In this document: in pieces, positions 23,123-30,440 of the stretch
How positions within the stretch are numbered: position 1 is the stretch's first letter
Layout of the letters: the number at the start of each line of letters is the position of its first letter
From: Clostridiales bacterium UBA5888
Lineage (GTDB): Bacteria > Bacillota > Clostridia > Oscillospirales > Oscillospiraceae
Length of the DNA stretch: 30,440 nt
Reading direction: 5' to 3'
NCBI GenBank assembly: GCA_002431965.1
Contig: DJEW01000028.1
Span: forward strand, 17,188-47,627
Made by a program: the position numbers and the translations under genes
Notes under the pieces: model-generated
The model's database searches: none
What the model was told of the DNA's origin: nothing
What the model saw: the letters and a program-made list of their open reading frames with translations, nothing else

Positions 23123-24145
23123 GTGTTGGTTAACTTAGTTTTAACGACGATAAGCTCCGATTATAATGCATACACATATAACTTCACAATGATGCTGGCT
23201 CTAGGAATTGTAAGTAAACTTCTCTACCTTGTCATCGTGTTTCTTGCAGTACACATTATCAAACCACAAACAGAAAATCAGACGGATTCGAATCTCACGA
23301 CCTTGCTAGGAGTAATGCCTGTCGTTTCTGGATTTATTGTCGTTACAGTGACCTATATCGGCATGACATCTAGTCTCGAACCGTTTATAGAACTGATGGC
23401 AACCATCAGTATGTTGGCTCTACTAGTAGTAAATATCGCCGTACTAATTTTATATGGGAAAGTACACGCCATAGCTGCCGAAAACGCAGCATTAAATATC
23501 GGCCGGGTTCAAGATAGGGCGAATGCAGAATACTACATTTTGCTTAAAAACCAGTATGACAGCCAGCAAATCATGATTCACGACATACGGAAGCACCTAC
23601 ACTTTATAAGTGATATGCTTAAAATAGGTAATTCGTCTGAAGCTGAACGCTATATAGAGGAATTAGAATCTTTGCCATCATTAAAGCGGACAGTCAGACT
23701 TTGCAATGATCCCTTACTCAACGTTGTCTTAGCCAGATATATAGATACTGCTCAGAATGCGGGCATAAATTTTAATTACAATATTAAAAGCAGCGATTTT
23801 TCCTTTATGGATGCCACAAGTATTGTTGCATTGTTTTCAAATTTGTTGTCAAATGCAGTTGAATCAGCACAAAAATCGGAAGAAAAGCGAATTGATTTTT
23901 CAATAACAAAAAATGTAGAAGAAGAATATGTTATGATATCAGTGGTTAACTCGTGCGATGTTGCTCCGCAAGTTGACGTAAATGGGAATTTTAAAACGAC
24001 CAAGGAAACCCGGCAAATGCATGGATATGGATTGAAAAGCATTGAACGTGTCATTAACAAGTATGATGGGATAGCCATGCCGAGGTATTCTCCGGGCGAA
24101 AAAAGTTTTTACTATATTATACGTTTTCCTATATCCAATAAATAA
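23123..24145 (+). pseudogene. AgrC-like GHKL sensor kinase, 5'-truncated
   Basis: The 340-residue frame has three membrane segments (about 25-46, 62-85, 90-113), a histidine box QIMIHDIRKHLHF and a GHKL ATPase with N-box LLSNAVESA and G-box HGYGLKSIERVI. This is an AgrC/quorum-peptide receptor kinase type. Such proteins usually have 420-440 residues and five to seven helices, so roughly the first 100 residues are missing; upstream bases encode no helices in any frame. A GTG with GGAG eight bases before it could still initiate a shortened protein. No AgrA-type regulator, AgrB or peptide gene adjoins it. Codons are AT-rich (many TTA, ATA, AAA) against a GC-rich background, which suggests acquisition by transfer. 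Confidence 0.6.
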
Positions 24146-24311
24146 AACCATACCGAAGATAAACTTGTGTGGTATGTCGTCATTGCTGTCATATGAAAAC
24201 CAAATATATCGGAAGTCAGGGCTATGCTCAAAAGTGATTTCGCGCATATTTCTCTGAAACAAAACGGATAATAACAGCGTCTATACACCGAAACGCAGGA
24301 GGCGCAGAGAG

Positions 24312-25763
24312 ATGAGAAAGCTTCTTGACAAAATACGGCACAGCCGCACCGCTGACGCGGCTGTTGTCTCCATCGCAACCGCCATTTTTCTTTTCGCGGC
24401 GGGTATATTTTTCATGACGGATGACCGGCATGTGCGCTTTTACGTCAGCGGCGGGCAGGAAGTAAGCGTTGAATACGGCGCAGACTTCAAAGACCCCGGT
24501 GCGAGCGCCGCTGCTGTCGGCGCATTCAGTCAATCAAGACCGCTGAGCGTGGCGTGTCAGGGGCGGGTGGACACCTCGCGCCTCGGCAGCTACAGGCTGA
24601 TATACAGCGCGCGGTATAAATCGCGCGACTACACGGCGGAGCGGGTGGTGAACGTTGTGGACACAACGCCCCCGGAGATAACGCTGCTGACCGATCCCGA
24701 CCGTGCGCAGAACTGGCTGGACGGTTACGCAGAGGAGGGTTACACCGCGTATGATGCGCATGATGGCGATCTGACCGGCGCGGTCACGGTGAGCACGCGC
24801 GGCGAGGAGATCGTCTACTCCGTCACGGACGCTGCCGGCAACCGTGCGGAGGCGGTGCGGCGCCCCGAATATACCGTGGGGCGTCCGGAGCTGACGCTCA
24901 ACGGCGAAAGCGACGTTGTGATCAGCGCACGGCTAAACTACGCCGACACCGGCGTGACTGCGCGCGACACGCATGGCAACGACCTTGGCGCGTATGTGAC
25001 CGTGAGCGGCACGCTCACGCCAGACCGCCCGGGTGACTACACCCTCACCTACTCCGTGACAAACGCCGCCGGCGACGCCGTGACAACAGAGCGGCACGTA
25101 ACCGTGAGCGGGCAGGCGCTGCCCGCGATTGCCGCGCCGGAGGGCAAGGTGATATACCTCACGTTCGATGACGGACCCGGACCGTACACAAACGAGCTTC
25201 TGGACGTGCTGGACAGATACGGCGCGAAGGCGACATTCTTCGTCACCGGCAGCCGTGAAAAGTACAGAGACGCGATAACGCGCGCCTACAACGCCGGGCA
25301 CGCCATCGGCGTGCACAGCTACACGCATGATTACGGCACGATTTACTCCGGCGAGGAGGCGTTCTTCGACGATTTCACCCGCACGGAGGACATGATATAC
25401 GCCCTCACCGGCAGCTATACTCAGCTATGCCGCTTTCCCGGAGGAAGCTCAAACACCGTGAGCCGCTTCAACCGCGGGATAATGACGCGCCTTGCCGGGC
25501 TTCTTGGCGACATGAGCTACCGCTACTTTGACTGGGATGTCAGCAGCGGCGACGCAGGCGAGACAACAAACACGGACACCGTCGCGGCAAACATCATTTC
25601 CGGCTGCAAGGGGCGCGACTGCTCCATCGTATTGCAGCATGACATCAAGGAGTTCAGCGTCGCAGCGGTGGAGCAGGTGCTGCAATGGGGGCTTGAAAAC
25701 GGCTACACCTTCCGCGCACTTGATCTCAGCTCCCCTGCCGCGCACCACAATATTTCAAACTGA
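24312..25763 (+). CDS. Polysaccharide deacetylase (CE4) with Ig-like repeats
   Basis: The 483-residue protein has an N-terminal membrane anchor (about 16-36). Two or three Ig-like repeats of the DUF5011/HYR sort follow (about 40-275; VVDTTPPEITLL, YSVTDAAGNRA, YSVTNAAGD), then a NodB-type deacetylase domain. Catalytic and metal residues are visible: TFDDGPG (Asp286/287), GVHSYTH (His335, His339), RFPGGS, DWDVSSGD and IVLQHD. It probably removes acetyl groups from peptidoglycan or another envelope glycan outside the membrane. AGGAGG precedes the ATG by nine bases. The gene converges on a structured RNA whose terminator begins five bases after its stop. Confidence 0.9.
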   Translation: MRKLLDKIRHSRTADAAVVSIATAIFLFAAGIFFMTDDRHVRFYVSGGQEVSVEYGADFKDPGASAAAVGAFSQSRPLSVACQGRVDTSRLGSYRLIYSARYKSRDYTAERVVNVVDTTPPEITLLTDPDRAQNWLDGYAEEGYTAYDAHDGDLTGAVTVSTRGEEIVYSVTDAAGNRAEAVRRPEYTVGRPELTLNGESDVVISARLNYADTGVTARDTHGNDLGAYVTVSGTLTPDRPGDYTLTYSVTNAAGDAVTTERHVTVSGQALPAIAAPEGKVIYLTFDDGPGPYTNELLDVLDRYGAKATFFVTGSREKYRDAITRAYNAGHAIGVHSYTHDYGTIYSGEEAFFDDFTRTEDMIYALTGSYTQLCRFPGGSSNTVSRFNRGIMTRLAGLLGDMSYRYFDWDVSSGDAGETTNTDTVAANIISGCKGRDCSIVLQHDIKEFSVAAVEQVLQWGLENGYTFRALDLSSPAAHHNISN

Positions 25764-25767
25764 GCGC

Positions 25768-25801
25768 AAAAACACCCCCGGAGGCAAGCCTCCGGGGGTG
25801 T
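25768..25801 (-). terminator. Intrinsic terminator of the structured RNA
   Basis: ACACCCCCGGAGG and CCTCCGGGGGTGT form a very stable stem. On the minus strand GTTTTT follows; the plus strand has no T-run. It therefore ends the minus-strand RNA and only incidentally follows the deacetylase gene. Confidence 0.88.
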
Positions 25802-26054
25802 GCCCCGCAAATGCCGTGCCGACCCAATTATAACCTGCACGAAAGAGCAGGTGGGTCGCCTAAGTTCTGTTTCGCTGCTTCCAACGTCCGGCTCACGCCG
25901 GGAGGCCTGCAATCCGCAGATTCAAGTCGGCATCCCTTATTAGAGATGTGGGTTTAATGGGTCGTGAAGCTCTGAAAGAGCAGCACGCACACAGCAGGAA
26001 CCTGATTTATATATGGTAGGTGCGAGCACCGCGCCCCTGCTCCTTTGCGGGCAT
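25801..26054 (-). ncRNA. Structured RNA, family not identified
   Basis: There is no credible reading frame here, but the minus strand folds extensively. A closing helix pairs TGCCCGCAAA (26053-26044) with TTTGCGGGGCA (25811-25801). Inside are AGCAGG/CCTGCT enclosing GGTG-CTCG-CACC, GCTC-TTTCA-GAGC, CTGC-GGATT-GCAG, CCGGC-GTGA-GCCGG and a two-part hairpin GACCC..ACCTGC/GCAGGT..GGGTC. The 3' helix runs straight into a strong terminator, as in a discrete small RNA. It is not tmRNA, RNase P or SRP RNA by the signatures I know, and is too branched for 6S RNA. A raiA-type RNA is one candidate, unverified. No clear promoter is visible; it may be cut from the DUF1292 transcript, which ends 29 bases upstream. 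Confidence 0.7.
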
Positions 26055-26082
26055 ATTAAGCTATATGCGCCGGGAGCGGAAC

Positions 26083-26367
26083 TTATTCATCGTCCTCGCC
26101 GTCAAAAAGGAGAACCATGAAATGCTCGTACACATCGTTGAGCTCGTTCTCATCGTCGATAGACTCATAGAGCTCCTCGCCGTTCTCATCAAGCTGCGAA
26201 CGCAGAATTATCATGCCATAGTCCGGATCGTCCTCTGCCATGTCTGCCGGCAGAAACGCCGTGTAGGTATTGCCGTTATAGTCCATCGTGTCGAGCAGCT
26301 CAAGCTCAAACTCCTGACCGTCATCGTCCACTATCGTGACGAAATCGCTTCCGAATTCCTCGCTCAT
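26083..26367 (-). CDS. DUF1292 family protein
   Basis: The 94-residue acidic protein, with many Asp and Glu residues, has the DUF1292 (YrzB-like) pattern: VTIVDDDGQEFELELLDTMDYNGNTYTAFLPA followed by a second strand pair (YGMIILRSQLDENGEELYESIDD). It is cytoplasmic, and the family has no firm function. GGAGG lies six bases before the ATG. It has its own promoter and is followed closely by the structured RNA on the same strand. Confidence 0.88.
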   Translation of the reverse strand: MSEEFGSDFVTIVDDDGQEFELELLDTMDYNGNTYTAFLPADMAEDDPDYGMIILRSQLDENGEELYESIDDENELNDVYEHFMVLLFDGEDDE

Positions 26368-26395
26368 ATTTTACCTCCGACTGTATTGTAGCTTT

Positions 26396-26424
26396 ATTTT
26401 ACCCCATCGCCGCAGATAAATCAA
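26396..26424 (-). promoter_or_regulatory. Promoter of the DUF1292 gene
   Basis: TTGATT (26419-26424), a 17-base spacer and TAAAAT (26396-26401) on the minus strand lie about 30 bases before the start codon. Confidence 0.65.
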
Positions 26425-26442
26425 TAGCGAATTACAGCTTTC

Positions 26443-26784
26443 TCACGATCCCAGATCTTCCAGCAGCTCCAGCAGCTCCTGCCGGTCGGCAACAGGGATG
26501 CCGCGCTCGATCATGGCTCTGTCCGCCGAGCGCAGCGAAGACACCTCTATCGCCGTCACCGACTCCGGCGCACGTCCGCGCGCGGCGGTGTAGACCGCAA
26601 CAAAGCCGTCGCAGCTCTTGAGAAAAAACTGCGCCGCCTCCTCGCGGGCGGAATAGCGCGCGTATATCTCCGTGGGGAGCGCGTCGCGCACGGCGGGGTG
26701 CAGACTCTTCACCGCGCCCAGCCCCGTATACACTGCCGCCGTTCCCAGCAGCGCCAAAAGCGCCGCCCTTAATTTCAGCTTCAT
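26443..26784 (-). CDS. Exported BofC-like C-terminal domain protein
   Basis: The 113-residue protein has an N-terminal signal or anchor helix (about 5-25, LRAALLALLGTAAVYTGL). A single small domain, SCDGFVAVYTAARGRAPESV..SSLRSADRAMIERGIPVADRQELLELLEDLGS, matches the bypass-of-forespore C-terminal pattern I remember from Clostridia (strand pair, then a GI-V-ELxxLLEDxGS ending). In Bacillus BofC inhibits forespore-to-mother-cell sigma-K signalling; in clostridial paralogues the role is unknown. AAGGGG lies eight bases before the ATG. It probably acts outside the membrane. Confidence 0.65.
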   Translation of the reverse strand: MKLKLRAALLALLGTAAVYTGLGAVKSLHPAVRDALPTEIYARYSAREEAAQFFLKSCDGFVAVYTAARGRAPESVTAIEVSSLRSADRAMIERGIPVADRQELLELLEDLGS

Positions 26785-26904
26785 GGTTCATGCCCCTTGA
26801 TCGGAAAAAGTACAGGTATAATTATTTCTCAAATCTGGGAAAATATACGTGGCTGCTCTTTTTCCCTCCGGCGCACGAAAAATTCACATTTCATCTACCG
26901 TTCG

Positions 26905-26924
26905 TTGACAAGGTGTGATATAAT
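26905..26924 (+). promoter_or_regulatory. Promoter elements of the penicillin-binding protein gene
   Basis: TTGACA (26905-26910) and TATAAT (26919-26924) are both perfect but only eight bases apart, so they cannot work as one standard promoter. Overlapping promoters are likely: TTGACA with TATTTT (26927-26932, 16-base spacer), and TATAAT with a poor upstream -35. Confidence 0.4.
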
Positions 26925-27007
26925 GTTATTTTAGTGTTACTGTCACTTATTAGTGCATGATATGTGCACGGTACATAAGTCCCTCAGAAGGAGGTGTCCG
27001 CCGGACA

Positions 27008-29338
27008 ATGAACAACAACGATCCCAGAAAGAGCAGCACCGGACGCTTGAACGATACCGGCGCTGATATACGCCCCAGCGGCGGCAGCGCAGGCAGCAAA
27101 GGCGGCAGCACGCACGGCGAAGCCGGATGCGCGGATAAGCCGCGCCGCAAGCCGCGCTTCATGCTGCATGCCGCCGATGTTACGGTGGAGCTTGTCAGTT
27201 CCGTGCTCAGCAGCGTTTTCAAGGTGTTCGGCACGCTTCTGCTGATTCTCGCAATAACGGGAATGCTGTTCGCGTGTGTGTTTGCATACTATGTCAAGAC
27301 CTGCCTGACCCCAAATCTTGACATTTCACTTGAAGACTACAAGCTCAATCAGTCCAGCACCATCTACTATCAGGACGCGGCGGGCGAATGGCGGCAGCTG
27401 AGCACGCTGTCCGGGCGGCAAAGGCGTATATGGGTCGATTACAGCGACATTCCGTGGTATATGGAGAAGGCAGCCGTTGCAATAGAGGACAAGCGTTTTT
27501 ACGATCACAAGGGCGTTGACTGGTACCGCACCTCCGGCGCGTTCGTGAAAATGTTCGCCACCATGCAGAACAGCTACGGCGGTTCTACCATCACCCAGCA
27601 GCTCATCAAAAACCTTACCGGTCAGGATGAGGTCACCGTACAGCGAAAGCTCACGGAGATCTTCGGCGCGCTCGAGCTTGAAAAGCGCTACGACAAGCAG
27701 GAGATCATGGAATGGTATCTCAACGCCGTGTACTTCGGCGAGGGCTGCTACGGCGTGCAGACCGCCGCACAGACCTACTTCGGCAAAAACGTGAAGGATC
27801 TTTCGCTCGCCGAGTGCGCATCAATAATCGGAATAACCAACAAGCCCACATATTACGATCCGTTTTACAACGAGCAGAACAACAAGGAGCGTCAGGAGAC
27901 CATCCTGCGCGAAATGTACGAGCAGGGCTACATCGACTATCAGACATACAAAGACGCCGTGGCAGAAGAGCTTGTGTTCATCCACAGCGCCGAGGAAGAG
28001 ACGAACCAGCGCATATACAGCTACTATGAAGAAGTCGTCATTTCCGATGTTATCAACGACCTTATGGAGCGCAAGGGCATCAGCTTTGAAACCGCTCAGC
28101 GCCTCGTCTACAACGGCGGATACAAGATTTACTCCTGTCTTGATGTGAGCGTGCAGACCGCGATCGACACGGTATACACCGACCTTTCCGCCATTCCCAG
28201 CGTCGGCGGCAGCCAGCAGCTTCAAAGCGCGATCGTCGTGATGAACCCATACGACGGGCGCATTCTCGGTCTCACCGGCGGCGTGGGGCAGAAGGACAGA
28301 AACTTCCCGCTCAACCGCGCCACTGGCACGTACCGCTCCCCCGGCTCGTCGATAAAGCCGCTCGCATCCTACGGTCCGGCGGTAGACACGGGGCTGATAA
28401 CGCCGACAACGCTTGTCAACGACCAGGCGGGGCTGCATCTGAGCGGCACGGACTGGTACCCCGCAAACGACAGCAACGTCTATTACGGCGTGGTGACGAT
28501 ATATCAGGCGCTTCAATACTCGCTCAACACCGTCGCGGCGCAGATCGTGGATAAGCTCGGTCCGCAGACCTCGTATAATTATCTGACGACAAAGCTCGGC
28601 TTCACAAGCCTTGTGCCCGCCGACGCAAACTACGCGCCCATGGCGCTCGGTCAGCTCACAAACGGCGTGACCGTGCGTGAAATGGCGCAGGCATACTGTG
28701 CCTTTGTCAACGACGGCATATTCACCTACGGGCGCACCTACTCGCTCGTGACGGACTTTGACGGCAACACCGTCATCGACAACTCCCCAAGCACCATCTC
28801 CGCCTTCAAGCCAAACACCGCCTACACCATGACATACATGATGCAGAACGCCGTTGAAAACGGCACGGGCAAGGAGGCGCGGCTATACAGCGTTCCCGTG
28901 GCAGGCAAGACCGGCACGTCCGGCGACTATAAGGACCGCTGGTTCTGCGGCGTGACGCCGTACTATGTCGCGGCGGTATGGACGGGCTTTGATACGCCCG
29001 CGACCATCAATGTCTCCGGAAACCCGGCGGCGCAGCTGTGGCGCAAGGTCATGCAGCCGCTGCACGACGGGCTTGAATACAAGGCGTTCACCTATCCGTA
29101 CATCGGCGAGAACACCGGAATATTCGGCATTCAGGACACCGTCTATCCCAGCGACGATTTCGGCGGCGACACCTCGACGGGCTGGGGCACGAACGACGGC
29201 AGCACCGTTGCTCCCTGGGACAGCGGAAGCACATGGGGCGGCACCGGCAGCACAGACACAAGCGACCCGTGGGGCGGCAGCTCCGGTTGGGGCGGCTCAG
29301 ACTGGGGCAGCACCGGTGGAACGCAGTACCTTGGCTGA
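27008..29338 (+). CDS. Class A penicillin-binding protein (PBP1A-type)
   Basis: The predicted 776-residue protein starts at the ATG 13 bases after AAGGAGG. A charged Gly/Ser/Arg-rich cytoplasmic tail (about 1-50) precedes one membrane helix (about 70-95). The GT51 glycosyltransferase follows with catalytic E160 in AIEDKRFYDH and then GGSTITQQL and RKLTEIFGALELEKRY. The transpeptidase has S447-S-I-K450, SLN and KTGTS. It polymerises and cross-links peptidoglycan outside the membrane. The last 55 residues are a low-complexity tail of Gly, Ser, Thr and Trp (STGWGTNDG, DPWGGSSGWGGSDWG). SH3b and deacetylase genes nearby also act on the wall. Confidence 0.95.
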   Translation: MNNNDPRKSSTGRLNDTGADIRPSGGSAGSKGGSTHGEAGCADKPRRKPRFMLHAADVTVELVSSVLSSVFKVFGTLLLILAITGMLFACVFAYYVKTCLTPNLDISLEDYKLNQSSTIYYQDAAGEWRQLSTLSGRQRRIWVDYSDIPWYMEKAAVAIEDKRFYDHKGVDWYRTSGAFVKMFATMQNSYGGSTITQQLIKNLTGQDEVTVQRKLTEIFGALELEKRYDKQEIMEWYLNAVYFGEGCYGVQTAAQTYFGKNVKDLSLAECASIIGITNKPTYYDPFYNEQNNKERQETILREMYEQGYIDYQTYKDAVAEELVFIHSAEEETNQRIYSYYEEVVISDVINDLMERKGISFETAQRLVYNGGYKIYSCLDVSVQTAIDTVYTDLSAIPSVGGSQQLQSAIVVMNPYDGRILGLTGGVGQKDRNFPLNRATGTYRSPGSSIKPLASYGPAVDTGLITPTTLVNDQAGLHLSGTDWYPANDSNVYYGVVTIYQALQYSLNTVAAQIVDKLGPQTSYNYLTTKLGFTSLVPADANYAPMALGQLTNGVTVREMAQAYCAFVNDGIFTYGRTYSLVTDFDGNTVIDNSPSTISAFKPNTAYTMTYMMQNAVENGTGKEARLYSVPVAGKTGTSGDYKDRWFCGVTPYYVAAVWTGFDTPATINVSGNPAAQLWRKVMQPLHDGLEYKAFTYPYIGENTGIFGIQDTVYPSDDFGGDTSTGWGTNDGSTVAPWDSGSTWGGTGSTDTSDPWGGSSGWGGSDWGSTGGTQYLG

Positions 29339-29362
29339 CGGCACCTGTCCAAGATTTGCTTG

Positions 29363-29391
29363 TTGACAATACCGATTCATTGTGTTACATT
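29363..29391 (+). promoter_or_regulatory. Sigma-A promoter of the 93-aa protein gene
   Basis: TTGACA (29363-29368), a 17-base spacer and TACATT (29386-29391) lie about 28 bases before the start codon. Confidence 0.7.
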
Positions 29392-29418
29392 TTAGTTACA
29401 ATACTGGAGGTTATTTTT

Positions 29419-29700
29419 ATGGCTAAAACATTGGAGTATAAGGGGCATCCTCTCCAAAGGAAAGACAACATCATCTATTACGGCAGCTTTGCGGACAAGT
29501 ATATTGTCATGATACAGATACTTGACACAAAGAAGGTAAAGGATCTTGACGTTGCAACCAGGGTCTCCGTCCAGCTTCAGCTCACCGACCCTTCCATCAA
29601 GTCGAGGGACAGGATCGTGAAAAGAAGCGAAAAGGACAGTCTCTATCTCGCAATAGATGTAGCCGCCGTGTGGCTTGATCGCGCACTTTCCTCCAGATAA
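29419..29700 (+). CDS. Small conserved-type protein of unknown function (93 aa)
   Basis: The start is the ATG eight bases after GGAGG. The soluble protein begins MAKTLEYKGHPLQRKDNIIY, has a strand-rich N-terminal half (YIVMIQILDTKKVKDLDVATRVSVQLQLTD) and ends in a helix (SLYLAIDVAAVWLDRALSS). I remember near-identical small proteins in gut Clostridia, always without a function. It has its own promoter and is probably monocistronic. Its abundance and role are unknown. Confidence 0.82.
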   Translation: MAKTLEYKGHPLQRKDNIIYYGSFADKYIVMIQILDTKKVKDLDVATRVSVQLQLTDPSIKSRDRIVKRSEKDSLYLAIDVAAVWLDRALSSR

Positions 29701-29705
29701 GGACA

Positions 29706-29727
29706 GCGCAGGGGCAAAAGCCTGCGC
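29706..29727 (+). terminator. Weak hairpin after the 93-aa protein gene
   Basis: GCGCAGG pairs with CCTGCGC around eight bases, five bases after the stop codon. No T-run follows, so it may be a 3' stabiliser or a weak terminator. Confidence 0.35.
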
Positions 29728-29731
29728 ATAT

Positions 29732-29780
29732 CCTGAGGCAGCGCCATCCGTTCCTGCCGCATTATGCTGTGCTGCCCTAA
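29732..29780. repeat. Palindromic intergenic repeat, copy C
   Basis: CCTGAGGCAGCG, a middle segment with CCGCATTATGC, and GCTGCCCTAA form a palindromic element. It shares outer arms and core with copy A at 1473-1509 and gives partial matches at 5586-5603 and 6811-6832. Confidence 0.5.
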
Positions 29781-29803
29781 AAAAGATAAAGGATCTGTAT
29801 AGT

Positions 29804-30440
29804 ATGCGCAAAAAATTCTTGAGGACGTTTATCGTGTCATTGGTCATCGCGTCGTTGCTGGTTGTTCCTGCATACGCGGAAACGGCGGTGGTCACCGGGC
29901 ATCGCGTGAACGTCCGTTCAGGACCGGGCACAGGCTATTATGTCATCGCCACGCTCGATCGCAACACCCCCGTCACGGTCACCGACCGTTCCAACGGCTC
30001 GTGGTACGCCGTTTCCGTCGGCGGGCAAAGCGGCTTTGTCGCCGCGTCGTATCTCAGTCTTGACGAGAGCAGCGCCGCGACAGCGCCGGTCTTTACCCCC
30101 GCCCCGGCAAGCTCAGGCAGTTCTGCCGGATACATAAACGCAATGTACGTGCGCTTCCGCTCCGGTCCGGGTTCGGATTATTCCGTGCTTGGTGAATACA
30201 ACCGCGGCAAGGAAGTCACGCCCATCGGCTCCGGCGACGGCTGGACAGCCTGCATCATCGATGGGCAGCTCGGCTACGTATACACGCAGTATGTGACGCT
30301 GGGCACTTCATCCTCAGGCAGCTCGATCACCCGCCCCGACTTTACGCCGGACGCGCCGACCACGACAGCGCTGCCGCAGCCAAACGAGTCCGCCGCTGCG
30401 CCCGCACCGACCACAACGCCCACGCCGACCGCAGCGCCCA
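29804..30440 (+). CDS. Secreted SH3b-domain protein (cut by window end)
   Basis: The frame is open to the end of the window (212 codons). A signal peptide (MRKKFLRTFIVSLVIASLLV.., cleavage near AYA-E) is followed by two bacterial SH3 domains (about 28-86 and 107-166), each with the VNVRSGPGTGY or VRFRSGPGSDY ligand-loop motif. A Pro/Thr/Ala-rich linker then begins and is cut. AAAGGA lies ten bases before the ATG. Such proteins bind peptidoglycan and usually end in an NlpC/P60, amidase or other wall-lytic domain, which would lie beyond the window. Confidence 0.88.
   Translation, partial: MRKKFLRTFIVSLVIASLLVVPAYAETAVVTGHRVNVRSGPGTGYYVIATLDRNTPVTVTDRSNGSWYAVSVGGQSGFVAASYLSLDESSAATAPVFTPAPASSGSSAGYINAMYVRFRSGPGSDYSVLGEYNRGKEVTPIGSGDGWTACIIDGQLGYVYTQYVTLGTSSSGSSITRPDFTPDAPTTTALPQPNESAAAPAPTTTPTPTAAP

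Noticed and set aside
23123..24145. Complete agr quorum-sensing locus
   Set aside because: Only a truncated kinase is present; no AgrB protease, AgrD-like peptide or LytTR regulator lies within the flanking sequence.
25801..26054. RNase P, tmRNA, SRP or 6S RNA assignment
   Set aside because: It shares short matches such as ACAGAAC (RNase P) and CCTGCAATCCGC (SRP, wrong strand), but lacks the core motifs and layout of each.
26905..26924. Single standard promoter from TTGACA and TATAAT before the PBP gene
   Set aside because: The spacer is only eight bases, far below the 16-18 required.
1..30440. CRISPR array, phage genes or complete insertion sequence
   Set aside because: No regularly spaced repeats, no integrase or transposase frame and no phage structural gene are visible.

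Overview
The window looks like part of a chromosome from an anaerobic, moderately GC-rich Clostridia bacterium, most likely a gut Oscillospiraceae/Ruminococcaceae-type organism. The evidence is a flavodiiron protein, DUF4364 and DUF1292 proteins, single-chain glycyl-tRNA synthetase, AsnA, a BofC-like protein and AgrC/GHKL kinase fragments, all with strong AGGAGG ribosome binding sites. No plasmid, phage or intact insertion sequence is visible. Assignments rest on reading motifs and remembered families; no database was searched.

Left part (1-7 kb). An outward promoter with a perfect palindrome lies at the left edge. A flavodiiron protein (-) is divergent from a Crp/Fnr-type regulator (+), with a shared palindromic operator between them. 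A small unknown protein and a GufA-type ZIP metal transporter follow, then a broken TetR gene that keeps its promoter. A cysK-rrf2 operon (-) has a consensus promoter, an inverted-repeat operator at the transcription start and a 15-codon leader peptide. Next come a two-lobed P-loop protein with a degenerate second lobe and a tRNA-Gly(CCC).

Middle part (7-19.4 kb). A four-gene minus operon encodes a DUF4364 regulator, ammonia-dependent asparagine synthetase AsnA, an MBOAT O-acyltransferase and its DltD/AlgX-like SGNH partner. A cysteine-rich protein of unknown function follows on the plus strand. A heterodimeric ABC exporter pair (-) and an MFS transporter/GH2 glycosidase pair with overlapping ATGA (+) complete this part.

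Right part (19.4-30.4 kb). glyS and nadE form a minus operon; the NadE amidotransferase domain appears to have lost catalytic residues. An AT-rich patch carries a 5'-truncated AgrC-like kinase. A polysaccharide deacetylase with Ig-like repeats converges on a structured ~255-nt RNA ending in a terminator, which I could not assign to a family. DUF1292 and BofC-like proteins, a class A penicillin-binding protein, a small conserved-type protein and a truncated SH3b protein end the window.

Themes: envelope building and modification (PBP, deacetylase, MBOAT/SGNH, SH3b), ammonia-based amidation (AsnA, and NadE by inference), and redox/sulfur regulation (flavodiiron/Crp, CysK/Rrf2). The points most worth a second look are the structured RNA at 25.8-26.05 kb, the cysK leader, the altered NadE and a dispersed palindromic intergenic repeat.
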